NCBI GenBank assembly: GCA_016271365.2
Contig: CM028132.1
Span: 1,189,085,001 to 1,189,149,000, forward strand
DNA from: Neoceratodus forsteri
Taxonomy: Eukaryota > Chordata > Ceratodontiformes > Ceratodontidae
DNA: 64,000 nt
Reading direction: 5' to 3'
The notes beneath the pieces were generated by a model. The model had not been told where the DNA came from. It did not search any database and saw only the letters and a list, made by a program, of their open reading frames with translations. Below, one piece after another: positions 1-10,087 of the stretch (its first letter is position 1; every line of letters begins with the position of its first letter). The position numbers and the translations under genes were made by a program.

Positions 1-1075
1 GTGGACCAAGGGGGAGCAGTTGATGTCTCCTACCTTGACTTCAGCGAAGCTTTCGATACTGTTCCACATAGAAGATTGATTAATAAGCTGGGTAGGCTCG
101 GGATGGGTCAGAAGTTGGTCAACTGGGTGGCAAACTGGTTGATGGGCAGAAAAACAGAGAGTGGTGGTAAATGGTATACAGTCAGAAGAGATGCAAGTCA
201 CAAGTGGGGTACCTCAGGGATCAGTCCTGGGGCCAGTCCTCTTCAATATTTTCATCAGTGACATTGCAGATGGACTGGAGGGTAAGGTTTGTCTGTTTGC
301 AGATGACACCAAGATCTGCAACAGAGTAGATGATCCAGATGGGGTGGGCAAAATCAGAAGAGATCTGCATAAACTGGCAAAATGGTTGGAAGAGTGGCAA
401 CTGGGGTTTAATGCAAAGAAGTGCAAGATCATGCACATAGGGAAGAGAAACCCTGAAGCCACCTATAGGTTGGGAGGGGAGTTGCTGGCAGTCACAAGGG
501 AAGAAAGAGATTTGGGCATCATCATCATCACAGATGACCTGAAATCATCCAAGTAGACCACTAAAGCAGTAGGTAAGGCTAGGGGGATGTTGGGGTGTAA
601 TAGTAGGGGTATCACAAGTCAGAAGAGGGAGGTAATAATCCCTCTTTACAAGACACTGGTTAGGCCCCATCTGGAGTACTGTGTGCATTACTGGAGGCCA
701 CACCTTCACAAGGACATTTAGCAAATTGAGGCAGTCCAGAGAAGGGCAACAAAAATGGTGTGGGGGCTGTATCAGAAAACATATGAGGAAAGATTAATGA
801 AACTCCATATGTATACCCTGGAGCAAAGGTGGGAGAGAGGTGATATGATTGAAACATTCAAACACCTTAAGGGCATTAACAAGGTAAAAGAGTCTAACAT
901 GTTTCAATATAAGAAAAATAGCAGGACAAGAGGACACAGCATGAGATTAGAGGGAGGCCGATTAAGGGGTAATGTGAGGAAGTTCTTTTTCACAGAAAGG
1001 GTTGTGGATGCATGGAATAGCCTACCTCAGAAAGTGGTGGATATGAATACAGTGCAGGGCTTCAAACAGGCATGA
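1..1075 (+). pseudogene. Reverse transcriptase (CR1-type), C-terminal part, frameshifted
   Basis: Copies element RNA into DNA at the target site in intact relatives. Visible motifs in order: YLDFSEAFDTVPHRRL near residues 11-26 (RT catalytic block A), then, after a frameshift, SGVPQGSVLGPVLFN (block B), the FADDTK active-site motif near 299-316 and a basic KKCKIMHIG segment (about 415-445). The first frame runs to 261 and the second from about 152 to 556. The shift falls in the A-run at 150-154, where one extra A fits. A stop at 554-556 follows, and C-terminal sequence resumes at 755-1075 with the usual NSLPQKVVD block. The gene is dead: one frameshift plus at least two stops. Confidence 0.85.
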
Positions 1076-1231
1076 GATAGGCGTAAGGGAGCAGTACAGA
1101 TAAGTATGAATAGATAGGCCATTGACAGAGCAAATGCCGATGGCACATTCCTAAGGTAGAAAAGAAATGGGCAGACTGGATGGACCTTGCGGTCCTTATC
1201 TGCCGTCAACTTCTATATTTCTATGTTTTTA
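1..1231 (+). mobile_element. CR1-type LINE, 3' half (5' end lies before the window)
   Basis: A non-LTR retrotransposon reading rightward. The sequence opens inside the reverse transcriptase and runs to a 3' tail near 1231, whose last part (about 1165-1231) contains a phrase on a gain of label 'cttatctgccgtcaa' followed by 'tctatgttt'. The same 3' end recurs at 59300-59370 on the plus strand and, reversed, at 16366, 31797 and 11966 (plus), so this is an abundant family here. The tail abuts a minus-strand LINE at about 1232, which suggests this copy inserted into that one. CR1 group membership is by protein resemblance; a close relative such as L3 is possible. Confidence 0.85.
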
Positions 1232-1980
1232 ATACTCCCTCTTTCTGTCCTGTTATGTTAAATTCTACCCTGGCATGATCACTAGATCCAAGAGACGTAG
1301 TAACCCTGCACAGCTGTATTTTGTCCCCCATGTTACTTAATATGAGGTCCAAAAGGCTGTCCCCTCTTGTACTGTTATCCACATATTGCTCAAAACCTGC
1401 TACGCTGAAAGCATCCAAGTATCTTATCTCTACTGGATTCCTGGCAGTATGTTGAACCCAGTCAATGTCTGGCAGATTAAAATCTCCTAACAAAATGGTA
1501 TTTACAGGAGCTGCCATGTTCTGAATTCTCTCAACCAATGTTATGTCAGTATTAGGGGAGTCGAGGGTGGCCTATAAATTACCTCAATCTTGATCTTGGC
1601 ACTATTTTCCGGGGTAACTGTGATCCAAATCTGTTCAATTCCCTCCACACTTAATGTTCCCAGTTCTTGTGAAGTAATACTATCAATCATGTATATACTG
1701 TAGCTACTCCTTCTCATCTTCTACTTGGCCTATCTCTGCAATACATCCAATATCCAGGTATATGTCTTTCCCATAGATCTTTCTTGTTCCACCAAGTTTC
1801 TGTAATGGCACATATCTGGATGGCCTCATTTTGCATTATATATGTTAATTCATCAAATTTCTGTACAATGCTCCTAGTATTTAGATTTAAGCATTTCCAT
1901 GTGGTTTTGTTTCTATTTCCTGCACTGCCTAAGTTTTTACTTAGTGGGAAAGTTTCATTACCTCCCTGCAGCCCCCACAT
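1221..1980 (-). pseudogene. LINE endonuclease domain (APE type), N-terminal part of ORF2
   Basis: Apurinic-type endonuclease that nicks target DNA in CR1-like elements. Read leftward: LNLNTRSIVQKFDEL and ITETWWN (1714-1980, N-terminal strand and catalytic Glu region), then a VIYRPP segment around 1570-1600, then LLGDFNLPDIDW (about 1440-1490) and SSDHARVEFNI (about 1250-1285), the usual catalytic Asp/Asn and terminal SDH motifs. The frame breaks near 1550, where the stop after the YRPP block separates the two halves. Coding ends at the junction with the plus-strand LINE near 1225, so the reverse transcriptase of this copy must lie left of the window or be lost. Confidence 0.8.
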
Positions 1981-2170
1981 TTTAGTTTAAATGATTCTGC
2001 AGTGCTAGTTTAATGTCCTGGGCCAAGAGTCATGTCCTGTGCTTGTTAATGTGCAGACCATCACTTCCAAACAGCTTGGGGATGGAAAAACCTTCCCAAT
2101 GGTTTATTAATGTCATCCCCTCCCTCAAACACCATCTCCTCAGCCACCCATTGAATTGCCTTATTTCCCT

Positions 2171-3238
2171 TCATCTTGCAGTTCCCACTCTGGGTACTGG
2201 GAGTATCTCTGATATTAGGACATAACAGCCTTCTGTCTTGAGTGTTTTTCCCACTTCCTCAAGATCCCTTTGTATGTCAGTAAGCTTGTTCCTACCCACA
2301 TCGTTAACCCCCACATGCAGGAAAGTGACAGGTTTGTCACAGTTTTGCGTTAAGCCTGGTAGCAAACCTTTTATGTCCCCTATACCTGCCCCTGGTAGTG
2401 TACCTGTCCCTGGTAGTGTTCTGACTGTTGTATGCTCGTTTCTATTCTGACATATTATACAGTCAATGTATCTTAGCAGGGAATCCCCTATTATTAATAC
2501 ATCTTTAGGTGCTGTTAGGGTATTAGATTGAAGGTTGCTAGATGAATGTCTCGCATGCTCCTGTGATGTTATGCTCCTTGGAGGTATTTGGATTATGAGT
2601 TGACCCCAACTGGCCATTTTTTGTATTGAAGGTGCCCGCTACCTGCTGACCTTCATCATCCAGTATGTGGAAGCGGTTTTGCAAGGCGAGGTCACCTGCC
2701 CCACTTATGTTCCACCTTCCTTTTTTAACTCCTCTATGGACCTTGCACCATTCTTCCACACTAACTTCCTGCTCCCCTGGTTCCAGTTGCTGAGGTAGTT
2801 CCCCCTTTTCCCTGGACATATCTTCAGATTCCTCTAAGTCTCTTGAAACTAGATCAAGATCTGTATGAGACCTTTCTGCAGCCGAATCAATGTATTTTTC
2901 TAATAAGATGATGTCTCTCTGTATTTGTACACTTGTTCACAGTGATTCTATTTCACTGTATAAGACCTTTATTAATTCACACTTGTCACATATAAATCCC
3001 TCTGATGGTTCCCCCTCTGTGAACATATAGCATTCAACACACAGTTTTTTATCCTCCATTTCTGAGTTGACATTACCCTTAATTGTAATTTTGCCCATAC
3101 AGTGTGCCTTTTACCTTGTATGATTAGTGTTCCTAGTGCTGTTCCAGAGTTTTTGGCCCAGCGCCCAGCCGTCCCAGTGGACACAGCCAGCATGCAAATG
3201 CCGCGTGTCTGTAACGCCTCCATCGTGACACTGCGCAC
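2171..3238 (-). pseudogene. CR1-type ORF1 protein with SGNH esterase-like domain
   Basis: CR1 elements encode an ORF1 protein upstream of the endonuclease/RT polyprotein, often with an esterase-like (SGNH hydrolase) domain whose exact job is unsettled. Here 2171-2617 contains IIGDSLLRYID (the GDS block) and FLHVGVNDVGRNKL (the GxND block), both hallmarks of that fold. Upstream, 2538-2819 overlaps in another frame, and 2972-3238 gives a Cys-containing N-terminal piece (CVLNAICS). Three frames are needed, so the gene is broken by at least two shifts. Order and strand (ORF1 at higher coordinates than endonuclease) agree with one minus-strand element. Confidence 0.75.
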
Positions 3239-3256
3239 GCTCTGTCTAGCTCGCCT

Positions 3257-3884
3257 GCTCGCAGCAGGGCTTGTTTATCCCATGGTATGACCCAGCGTGT
3301 CACCTCGAGTCAGAGAGGTACAAATTAGCCCAAAATAAACTAAAAGCACTAAAATCTGCTTGATTACGAGCAAGCGAGGGCCACTCATTCATGACCCTGG
3401 CACACACTGACAGCAAGATGCCTACTCATATGTTAAAATTACTGTTACCGGCTAAGCTTGTAGTTCACTATGCAGACTTTGTGAACTATTTGCTTCTGTT
3501 CCTATTTGCTGTATGTTAAAAATGGGGCTCCAATAACACTCACTTATAGAGCATATGTAAAAATATTAAAACAGCTCAAAATCAGAGTATTTCTCCCCCA
3601 CCCAGACTTCTGCTGTCTGTCCTCACAAGTTTTGCTGCACACTAATGCCAGCTCGCAGCAGGACTTGCTCTTAAGCCGTGATATGACCCAGAAGTTCAAC
3701 CGGGGTCAGGGAGGTACAAATTAGCCCAAAATAAACTAAAAGCACCAAAATATGCTCGATTATGACCAAGGGCCACTTATTTGTGACCCTGCCACGCACT
3801 GATAGCAAGACGCCCGCGCTTATGTTAAAATTACTGTTGCCAGCTAAGCTTGTAGTTTGCTAAGCCGTGGTATGACCCAGAACT
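3257..3884 (-). repeat. Tandem direct repeat upstream of LINE ORF1, period about 394 bp
   Basis: A block beginning 'gctcgcagcagg' at 3257 recurs at 3651, and both are followed by a 'tatgacccag' phrase, 'ggtacaaattagccc' and a long matching stretch ending in 'ttaaaattactgtt'. A third partial copy starts at about 3861, so the last unit is short. The array lies directly 5' of ORF1 of the minus-strand LINE. Tandem monomers at the 5' end of LINEs are known promoter units in some families. That role here is inference from position. Confidence 0.7.
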
Positions 3885-4140
3885 TCATATTTAATTTCTC
3901 CCACTTAGCTAAATCTTGCTGTATTTTTTCTATACAAGATAAAATGTTCAATTCTGGTATTTGAGCTTTATCTGAACTGAGGATTATCTCCAGATACTTC
4001 ATAGTCCTTTGAATAGATCTACCCAAAATTTGTTTCACTCATTCCTGATATTTGTTGTTCAATGTCATAGCTATAGACTTATTTATTCACAGTGAAACCA
4101 GAAATTTGAAAACAAAATTCAACCTCATCCAGACTACCAA
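3844..4140 (-). pseudogene. LINE reverse transcriptase scrap (L1-like)
   Basis: A 64-residue leftward frame (3844-4038) contains YLEIILSSDKAQIPELN, then CIEKIQQDLAKWEKLNMKFW. This resembles the L1/Tx1 RT segment in which a nucleotide-joining loop is followed by 'DL.KW..L'. No catalytic motif is retained. The resemblance is short, so other LINE classes remain possible. Confidence 0.4.
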
Positions 4141-4149
4141 GAAAGGAAT

Positions 4150-4740
4150 CAAAGGGTTTTATTTATTTAGTTATTTTTTTTATCAGGTAAGTGTACTAGA
4201 CAAAACATTTCCCTATTTTCAGGCATGACCTGGGAGAATACAACAGTGGAGATTGATTCAGCAATGCACAAAAAAATGCAAAAACAGTCTATACAACTGC
4301 CCTGAAATAATACAGAGAACTAAACAAAAAAAATGAAATATGATATGTGGTAAGCATGATGCAAGGTACAGGGCAAGGTGTAATAATAAAAGGCAAGTAA
4401 CAAATACAGTGATGGGCTTCATACATTTAGAGTCGGTAATCAACAAAATACACAAGTGCAATAACTCAGAGAATTTACTACTGATCCTAAGCAACCTATG
4501 AACACGTACATGTCGAGGTCCTGAGTAGGAGAAAGCGATATCTGTTCTTGCAGGCATGGTTGGATTGACACAGATGAACCATAGCTAGGATGGAGTTCCA
4601 GAGTGCAGGGGCGAAGTGCGAGATGGACAGTTCTCCTAACTTAGTTCTCATTTTGGGGATAGCCAAGGGACCAGGGGCACTGGATTTTAAGAGGTAGGCT
4701 ACATTGTCAGGTATATGGAGAGAGGCTCCACCCTGCATAC
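4150..4740 (-). mobile_element. L2/Rex1-like LINE 3' fragment with T-rich (TTTA) end
   Basis: Begins at its 3' side with a 'tttatttattta' tract (4161 on), followed by 'ggtaagtgtactagacaaa' and 'tttcaggcatgacctggg'; the same 3' end recurs in plus orientation near 44070-44110. The leftward frame 4496-4738 contains GELSISHFAPALWNSI, resembling the conserved C-terminal 'F...AP.LWNSLP' block of L2/Rex1-type ORF2 proteins. 5'-truncated, as usual. Related fragments occur at 10128, 12725, 40360, 46380 and 52820, all minus. Confidence 0.65.
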
Positions 4741-4741
4741 A

Positions 4742-5068
4742 GGAATAGGTGTGAGGGCTGTGCCTTGGGGTTGCGAATCCTAATGTTCACCCCATTTCAA
4801 CAGTTAATAACCTAACATGGGTGCAGGATAAAAGAATGGGGTGAGCATTAGGGTTTGTAACCCCAAGGCACACCCCTCACACCTATTGCTGCATGCAGGG
4901 TGGAGGTGGGGCCCTAGGGTTGGAAGGCGAGGGTGGGGGTGGCCCTGGGGTGTTTGGGTTGGAAGCCGAGGGTGGGGGCGGGGTCTTAGGCTTGGGAACC
5001 CTAAGTTCTCATTTCCCTACTTTTTAGGCTTCATCCCTATAATGGTGCATTAATGAAATTTTTTTGCA
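4742..5068. repeat. Dispersed repeat 'B', with inverted inner arms
   Basis: The first 50 bases (4745-4795, 'ggtgtgagggctgtgcc...') are matched in reverse complement at about 4838-4890 ('...ggcacacccctcacacc'), forming a foldback around a short loop. The flank to 5068 is G-rich, with two copies of a 'ggttggaag..gagggtggggg' phrase. Positions 8890-9110 match 4860-5068 in reverse orientation along about 200 bp, and 22350-22740 carries related sequence. This is an unclassified dispersed element without coding capacity. Confidence 0.65.
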
Positions 5069-5095
5069 GTGAATATATATATATGTATATGTAAT

Positions 5096-5220
5096 AGATA
5101 AACCACTCTGAGGTGTGCGGTCGTGCTCTGATATTCGCACGAGGCCACAGGCCGAGTGCGTCAACTACCCAAGGCATGCGTATATCAGAGTGCGACTGCA
5201 CACCTCAGAGTGGTTTATCT
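5096..5220. mobile_element. Palindromic MITE-like element with 39-bp inverted arms
   Basis: Left arm 5096-5134 and right arm 5182-5220 are reverse complements with three mismatches by my count; both begin or end at 'agataaaccactctgagg'. The spacer is 47 bp. A partial third copy of the arm starts near 5260 ('ggtgtgtggtcgcgctctg'), so two related insertions or a duplication lie side by side. No coding capacity; mobility would depend on a transposase supplied elsewhere. Confidence 0.7.
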
Positions 5221-5346
5221 ATCTTATAAAATGTCAAAACTGTTTTGGGGGCAAAGTGCAGGTGTGTGGTCGCGCTCTGATATACGCACGGTCATGTGGT
5301 GGTGCTCATGCAATAAAAGAGCAACAAATTCCTTACCCATTTTATA

Positions 5347-5347
<1 letters not shown>

Positions 5348-5375
<28 letters not shown>
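5348..5375. repeat. (AT)n microsatellite
   Basis: Uninterrupted alternating AT of about 28 bases. Confidence 0.95.
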
Positions 5376-5381
<6 letters not shown>

Positions 5382-5399
5382 GTAGTGCCAGTATATTAG

Positions 5400-6185
5400 G
5401 GTTGAGTGCAAACTTCTATTTTCATAGGTTTCATAGGTAGATTCAAGCACAAATGGACAATGAGTCCGTGGTGCTTGCCTAGTGTGCTACCCAAAACAAA
5501 ATTTCACGTCGTCTGCGATAGTTAGGTCTAAGCTTGATTTGAAAGAATCCATATCAGGGCAATTTACTACAGCAAGTGGGAGATTATTCCATATTTGGAC
5601 AACTCTGTTACTAAACCAATTTTTTTCTTCACAGTGTATTGCATTTAGCCAAGACTAGTTGTTTATTATGTTTTCTAGTACTTGTTCTGTATTCACTATG
5701 TATAATTTCCAGATCATCCCGGAGGGTTGGATCAGTCGTAGCTATGAAAAGGAGGCACATATCCCCTCTAAGTCTCTGTAGCGGAGCGTGTACATGTTTA
5801 GTTATATAAGTGATATAGTGATATATCCTTATAGGTCTTATTACTCATCCCAACTATGGCCTTAGTGGCCCTATGTTGGACTCCCTCAAGCCTTGTGATA
5901 TCTTTTTAAATATAAGGTGACCAAACCTGGACACAATACTCTAAGTGGGGTCTGACTAAGGCAGTGTACAATGGGATAATTACTTCCCTTTTTCTGCTAG
6001 AAATATACAGTTTAGCATTTGGTTGGCTTTTTTGATTTTGGTGCTGCAGTGGGATCTAAATTTCAAGTCAGAAGTGACAGTTATTGCCAAATCTTTTTCT
6101 TTGTGATTTACTTCGAGATCATTGTTCCCTAGCTTATAGACATAATGATTATTATGTGTTCCCAGGTGCATAACTTTGCATTTCT
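5400..6185 (-). mobile_element. CR1-type LINE fragment (RT C-terminus and 3' region)
   Basis: The leftward frame 5980-6171 reads MHLGTHNNHYVYKLGNNDLE, then [18 protein letters not shown] and [10 protein letters not shown]. This is the segment after the RT active site in CR1-type elements (compare the 'REERDLGIII.DDLK' block near 500-545 of the first LINE). Further C-terminal phrases on the minus strand continue to about 5430 with several interruptions. Both ends are truncated or diverged. Confidence 0.65.
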
Positions 6186-6984
6186 TAGTATTTAAGAGTA
6201 ATTAAACCTGAAATTTTAAACCTTAATAACTCTGGAACTATTCAATGGATTTGCATGAAATGTGGCATGCATAATCTCTAGAGGTAGGTCCCTTGGGTTT
6301 ATCTATAGCGGTGCGACATCCGCTTCAACAACATCTCCAACAGCAACAGTCACAATGTCAAGTGTCAGCACTGCACTGTCAGGGATATCTCATTGTCTTT
6401 AATGGGGGGCTGTATCCCCTGAACCCCCTGGTCTCTAAATATATAACTCCGAGTTGGAGTTGTATCGGGAGGGCACAACACTGAAAGATGCACCACCAGT
6501 GTCTGCAGGGACCAGCACAGCGACCCAATGATTTCAAGTGAAATCTGTCACTGTGCTGGTCTTCGACGTGGCGGTGTCGCTCTCCAGTCAGTACACTGGT
6601 CCCTTGATGTGCCAAATTTTGTGTGACTCTGTTGTGTGGTTTTAGAGAAACAGAACGTCTCAAAACCTTAAATGTACCTGTTTTTTATGTTTCTTTGTCC
6701 ACCTGTATCTCAGGAATGGTTTTATTCTGTGGTCTGAAAATTGTAGTGTGGAACACCTTTGTGTCACAGATGTGCCTTTTGAAGGTTTGATAAAAAAATA
6801 TTAATTCATTCAAAAGTTATATCAGTTTTAAGTTTCCAATTATTTTCTGTGGGAAAAGTTAAGTGTTCAGCACAAAAGTACTGTATTTTTGCAAATCATG
6901 GTGTGTGTATACAAAAATAGGTGTGTCCAATTTTCGCACACACACCATGATTTGCAAAAGTAAGGTGGTCAATTGCTGACAGCA

Positions 6985-7335
6985 GGGTGCCAACCCCTGT
7001 CGGCATCCCCCCTTCCCCATTACTGTGGCACACTGGGAGCCCATCACATTGTGTCAATTAATTGTTTTTTTTTAATCTGTCTCCAACATTGGGATGCCCA
7101 CTCTTGGTGTCAGTTGCTGATGGGGATGCCTAATTCCCCTGTCGGCATGATGCTCAATTCATGTGGCACACTGGGAGCCCACCCCATTGTGCCCAAAAGT
7201 TATTTATTTATTTTTACCTTGTCGACGGGGATGCCCAATCCCCCTGTCAGTAGCATGTATCCCACCAACTCATATGGCACACTGGGAGCCCACCTCAGTG
7301 TGCCCAAAAGTTTTTATTGTTTTTTGGTTTTTGTT
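6985..7335 (+). repeat. Tandem repeat, three units of about 115-125 bp
   Basis: Each unit contains 'gtggcacactgggagccca' or a close variant (7023, 7161, 7276) preceded by a 'gatgcc..at.cccctgtc' phrase. The same 'gcccaatccccgtcggc' phrasing recurs at 20540-20660, showing that the array belongs to repeat A. The translated frames across it are just the repeat read through, not a gene. Confidence 0.7.
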
Positions 7336-7349
7336 AACCTGTAAATAAA

Positions 7350-7600
7350 GAAAACCATCCCCGACGTCTTTTTTTACCTGTAAAAAAGAAAACAGTCTCT
7401 CGTCATCTCCCCAGTGCCCCTCCCCCATCTCCCTCCCCCCCACTGAGCACTTAGCTCCCTGCACCCCACCATACCCCATACTTACCTCTGGAGATCGACG
7501 CTGACATCTTATCTGGACTGGGACATGTCTGCACTCTTCAAAGCCGAACCTGGAACTGAAGAATCAAAAGTAAGCACTGTATAATGGCAATCAATGGGGG
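7350..7600. repeat. Left arm of a long inverted repeat (partner 9830-10085)
   Basis: 'tttttttacctgtaaaaaag' near 7370, the C-rich block 7405-7470 and 'caatgggggtttcaactt' near 7595 reappear as reverse complement at 10085-9830 (G-rich block 9930-10000; 'taaacccccattga' near 9812). Arms are about 250 bp and moderately diverged, enclosing about 2.2 kb. Confidence 0.65.
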
Positions 7601-7649
7601 TTTCAACTTAGGTTGATATTGCAGCCATTTTTAGGAATTTTGGCCACAA

Positions 7650-8850
7650 ATTTTCAACATGGGGTTCTTGGGGCCCAACCTCACGAACACTGTCACTGTC
7701 ATTTTGTTACTCAGTCCCAAAAGATGATTTCCGGTTGCTGTGCAGAATCACCTTTTGGGACCGATTAATGAGATGACAGTGCCACTGTTCATGAGGTGTG
7801 GTTTCAAAAAGCCCATGTTGCAAATTTGGTGAAATAAATTCCAAAAAATGACTGTGTTACAAGCGTGCATTGAGCAGTTTCTATGCATGCTTGTAACTTC
7901 ACCAATTTTTAATATTTTCACTCCAGATTTTCAACATTAGCATTTTTCACACCTCCTTTTGAACAGTACAGCTGTCATTTTTCACATCCTGTCCAAAATG
8001 TGTTTTCACACCTGTGGCGTGGAATGGCATGGTCGCTGTGCGAAATCAACCTTCGGGATGAATTAACAAAATCACAGTGCCGCTGTTCATGAGGGGAGGT
8101 CACAAAAAAGCCCATGTTGAAAACTTGGTGAAAAAATTCCCCAAAATGATCATGTTACAAGTGTGCATTGTGCAGTTTCTACACACGCTCATAACTTCGC
8201 CAATTTTTCATATTTGCACTCCAAATTTTCAGCATTACCATTTTGTCATACCATCTCATGGACAGTACAGATGCCATTTCTCACATCCTGTCTGAAATGT
8301 GTTTTCTCACCTGTGGTGAAGACTGGCGCAGTCACGGTGCGACATCTCCTTTTAGGATGGAGTAACAAAATGACAGCACCACTGTTCATGAGGTGAGGTC
8401 CCAAAAAGGCCATGTTCAAAATCAGGTGACAACATTCCTAAAAATAGCCATATTACAAACATGTATTGCGCAGTTTCTACACAGGCACATAACTGGTAAT
8501 TTACAATATTTTCACTCCAGATTTTCAACATATCCATTTTTTAAAACAACCTCATCAGTGGTACAACTGTCATTTCTCACATCCCGCCCAAAATGTTTTT
8601 TTCGCACCTGTAGCAAAGAATGCTGCAGTGGCTGTGTGAAATCACCTTTCAGGACCGATTAATGAAATGACAGTACCACTGTTCATGAGGTGAGGTACCA
8701 AAAAGCCCATGCCGAAAATTTGGTGAAAAGAAATCCTAAAAATGGGCAAGTTATGAGCGTTTGTTGAAATTTTTCTACTCACATGCGTAACTTTGGTAAT
8801 TTGTTGAATATTTTCACTCCAAAAGCCATTTTTTCATACCACCTCATGAA
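7650..8850 (+). repeat. Satellite-like array, about 305-bp units, each an inverted repeat
   Basis: Marker phrases recur at regular spacing: 'ctgttcatgaggt' at about 7784, 8081, 8383 and 8678, and 'attttcaacat' following each at similar offsets. Within each unit one half carries 'atgacagtgccactgttcat' plus 'gttgaaaatttggtgaaaa', and the other half carries their reverse complements ('catgaacagtacagctgtcat', 'ttttcactccagattttcaa'). The monomer is therefore a roughly 150-bp sequence and its inverted copy. Four units are visible, diverged from one another. No reading frame is kept across units. Confidence 0.75.
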
Positions 8851-8889
8851 CCATGTCCCATAATAGGGATACAAATAAAGTATCTGAAA

Positions 8890-9110
8890 AAGTAAAGAAA
8901 TTCAGTGAACAAAAATTAATTAATGCACCATTAGGGTTGAAGCTTAAAAAGTTGGGAAATCCAATCTTAAGGTTCCCAAGCCTATCACACTACCACCACC
9001 CTTGGCTTCCAACCTGAACACCCTACCTCCACCCTCGGCTTCCAAACCTAAGGCCCCACCTCCACTGTGCATGCAGGTACAGGTGTGAGGGGTGTAACTC
9101 AAAACTGAGT
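8890..9110. repeat. Dispersed repeat 'B', second copy (reverse of 4860-5068)
   Basis: The reverse complement of this stretch aligns with 4860-5068, including the paired 'ggttggaag..gagggtgg' phrases, 'ggcttgggaacc' and 'ggtgcattaat'. It directly follows the palindromic-unit array, as related sequence does at 22350 in copy 2 of repeat A, so it may be part of that composite rather than a separate insertion. Confidence 0.65.
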
Positions 9111-9299
9111 CACTCAGTTTCAGTCACCATCATAACGTGCTATTGTGAGCATCCATCCATACTTTTTGAGATAGTATAATCATATCCTTATTTGCCTGTG
9201 GGAGTGTAAGGCCCTCTGGGCCCTGCGCTCCCATCCCACCATAGATGCATATATGAATGTTAATGTGGACTTCCATTTGTAGGACAACAGCAACCAAAT

Positions 9300-9830
9300 T
9301 GTCAGCATGGCCTTCTTATTACCCCACTTCATGAACCCAGTAATAAAAATGTTAAAATCCCTGCCAAAACATCATTCTGCACCTTCTCAACATCATTCCA
9401 TGCCAGAGGCATGAAAAGACATTTGGTTGAGATTTGAAAAGTGACAGCTGTCACATTGTTGTGGTGACATAAAGAAATAGCTATGTTTAAAATCTGGGGC
9501 AAAATATTTAAAATTACAAAAGTCACGAGTGAGCGTAGGTAAATGTCAATGGATGTGCATAATTTTGCTATTTTAACATATTTTCACCCCAAATTTACAA
9601 CATATGCTTCTTATGACCCCATCTCATGATCAAAGGAGGTGAAAATTTTCAAATCCTGACTGAAAGGTGATTTTGCCAACCGAGTGAGAAATTGCCTTTC
9701 AGGCCAGATTTGCATAATTCCACTGACATTGTTCATGTGGTCGGGTCTCAAATAGACCACATTGTAAATCTGGTGTAAAAATATGCAAACATAGAAAGTT
9801 ATGGACAAAAGTTAAACCCCCATTGAAATA
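9300..9830 (+). repeat. Degraded units of the palindromic array
   Basis: 'catgtggtcgggtctcaaa' (9735), 'tgtaaatctggtgtaaaaa' and 'ttttcaccccaaatttacaa' (9580) are clear but decayed versions of the array phrases at 7650-8850, in the same orientation. Spacing suggests one to two units. Confidence 0.55.
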
Positions 9831-10087
9831 CATTGAACCACACTAACCTTATGTTCTCATATTACAGTCGCCAGTTCCAGCAGCAAAATGTTTCTTCAAT
9901 AATAGAGTGGATCTTCACCCTGTGACCTGTTCAGGTGAGTGAGGGGGTGTGGGAGGGGTGCAGGTGGTGGCGCTGAGTGGGAAGTCAGGGCGGGGGGTCA
10001 GATCAGTGAGGGACCATTTTCTTTTTTAAAGGTAAAAAAAAGATGTTGAGGGACTTTTTTTTTTATTTCAGCAAAGACAGCAATCAG

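Larger units (their letters stand above)
1232..3885 (-). mobile_element. CR1-type LINE, 5' half (5' UTR, ORF1, endonuclease)
   Basis: Minus-strand non-LTR retrotransposon. In element order it has a repeated 5' untranslated part (about 3885-3257), ORF1 (3238-2171) and the endonuclease start of ORF2 (1980-1221). A 5'-complete LINE of this class is uncommon because most copies are 5'-truncated, and this one keeps all upstream parts. It stops abruptly at about 1232, where the 3' tail of a plus-strand LINE begins. Nested insertion explains this best: the plus-strand copy landed in ORF2 of this one. Confidence 0.7.

Noticed and set aside
1..3885. Twin-priming inversion of a single LINE
   Set aside because: The inverted 5' part lies downstream of the 3' tail and not upstream of the 3' part, so two elements are required.
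6973..7348. Frames with repeating GTLGAHP phrases, as a repetitive protein
   Set aside because: They are a direct read-through of the 115-125-bp tandem DNA repeat and occur in more than one phase.
7560..9880. CRISPR-like array because of regular repeats
   Set aside because: Units are about 305 bp, diverged and without unique spacers, in a eukaryotic genome.
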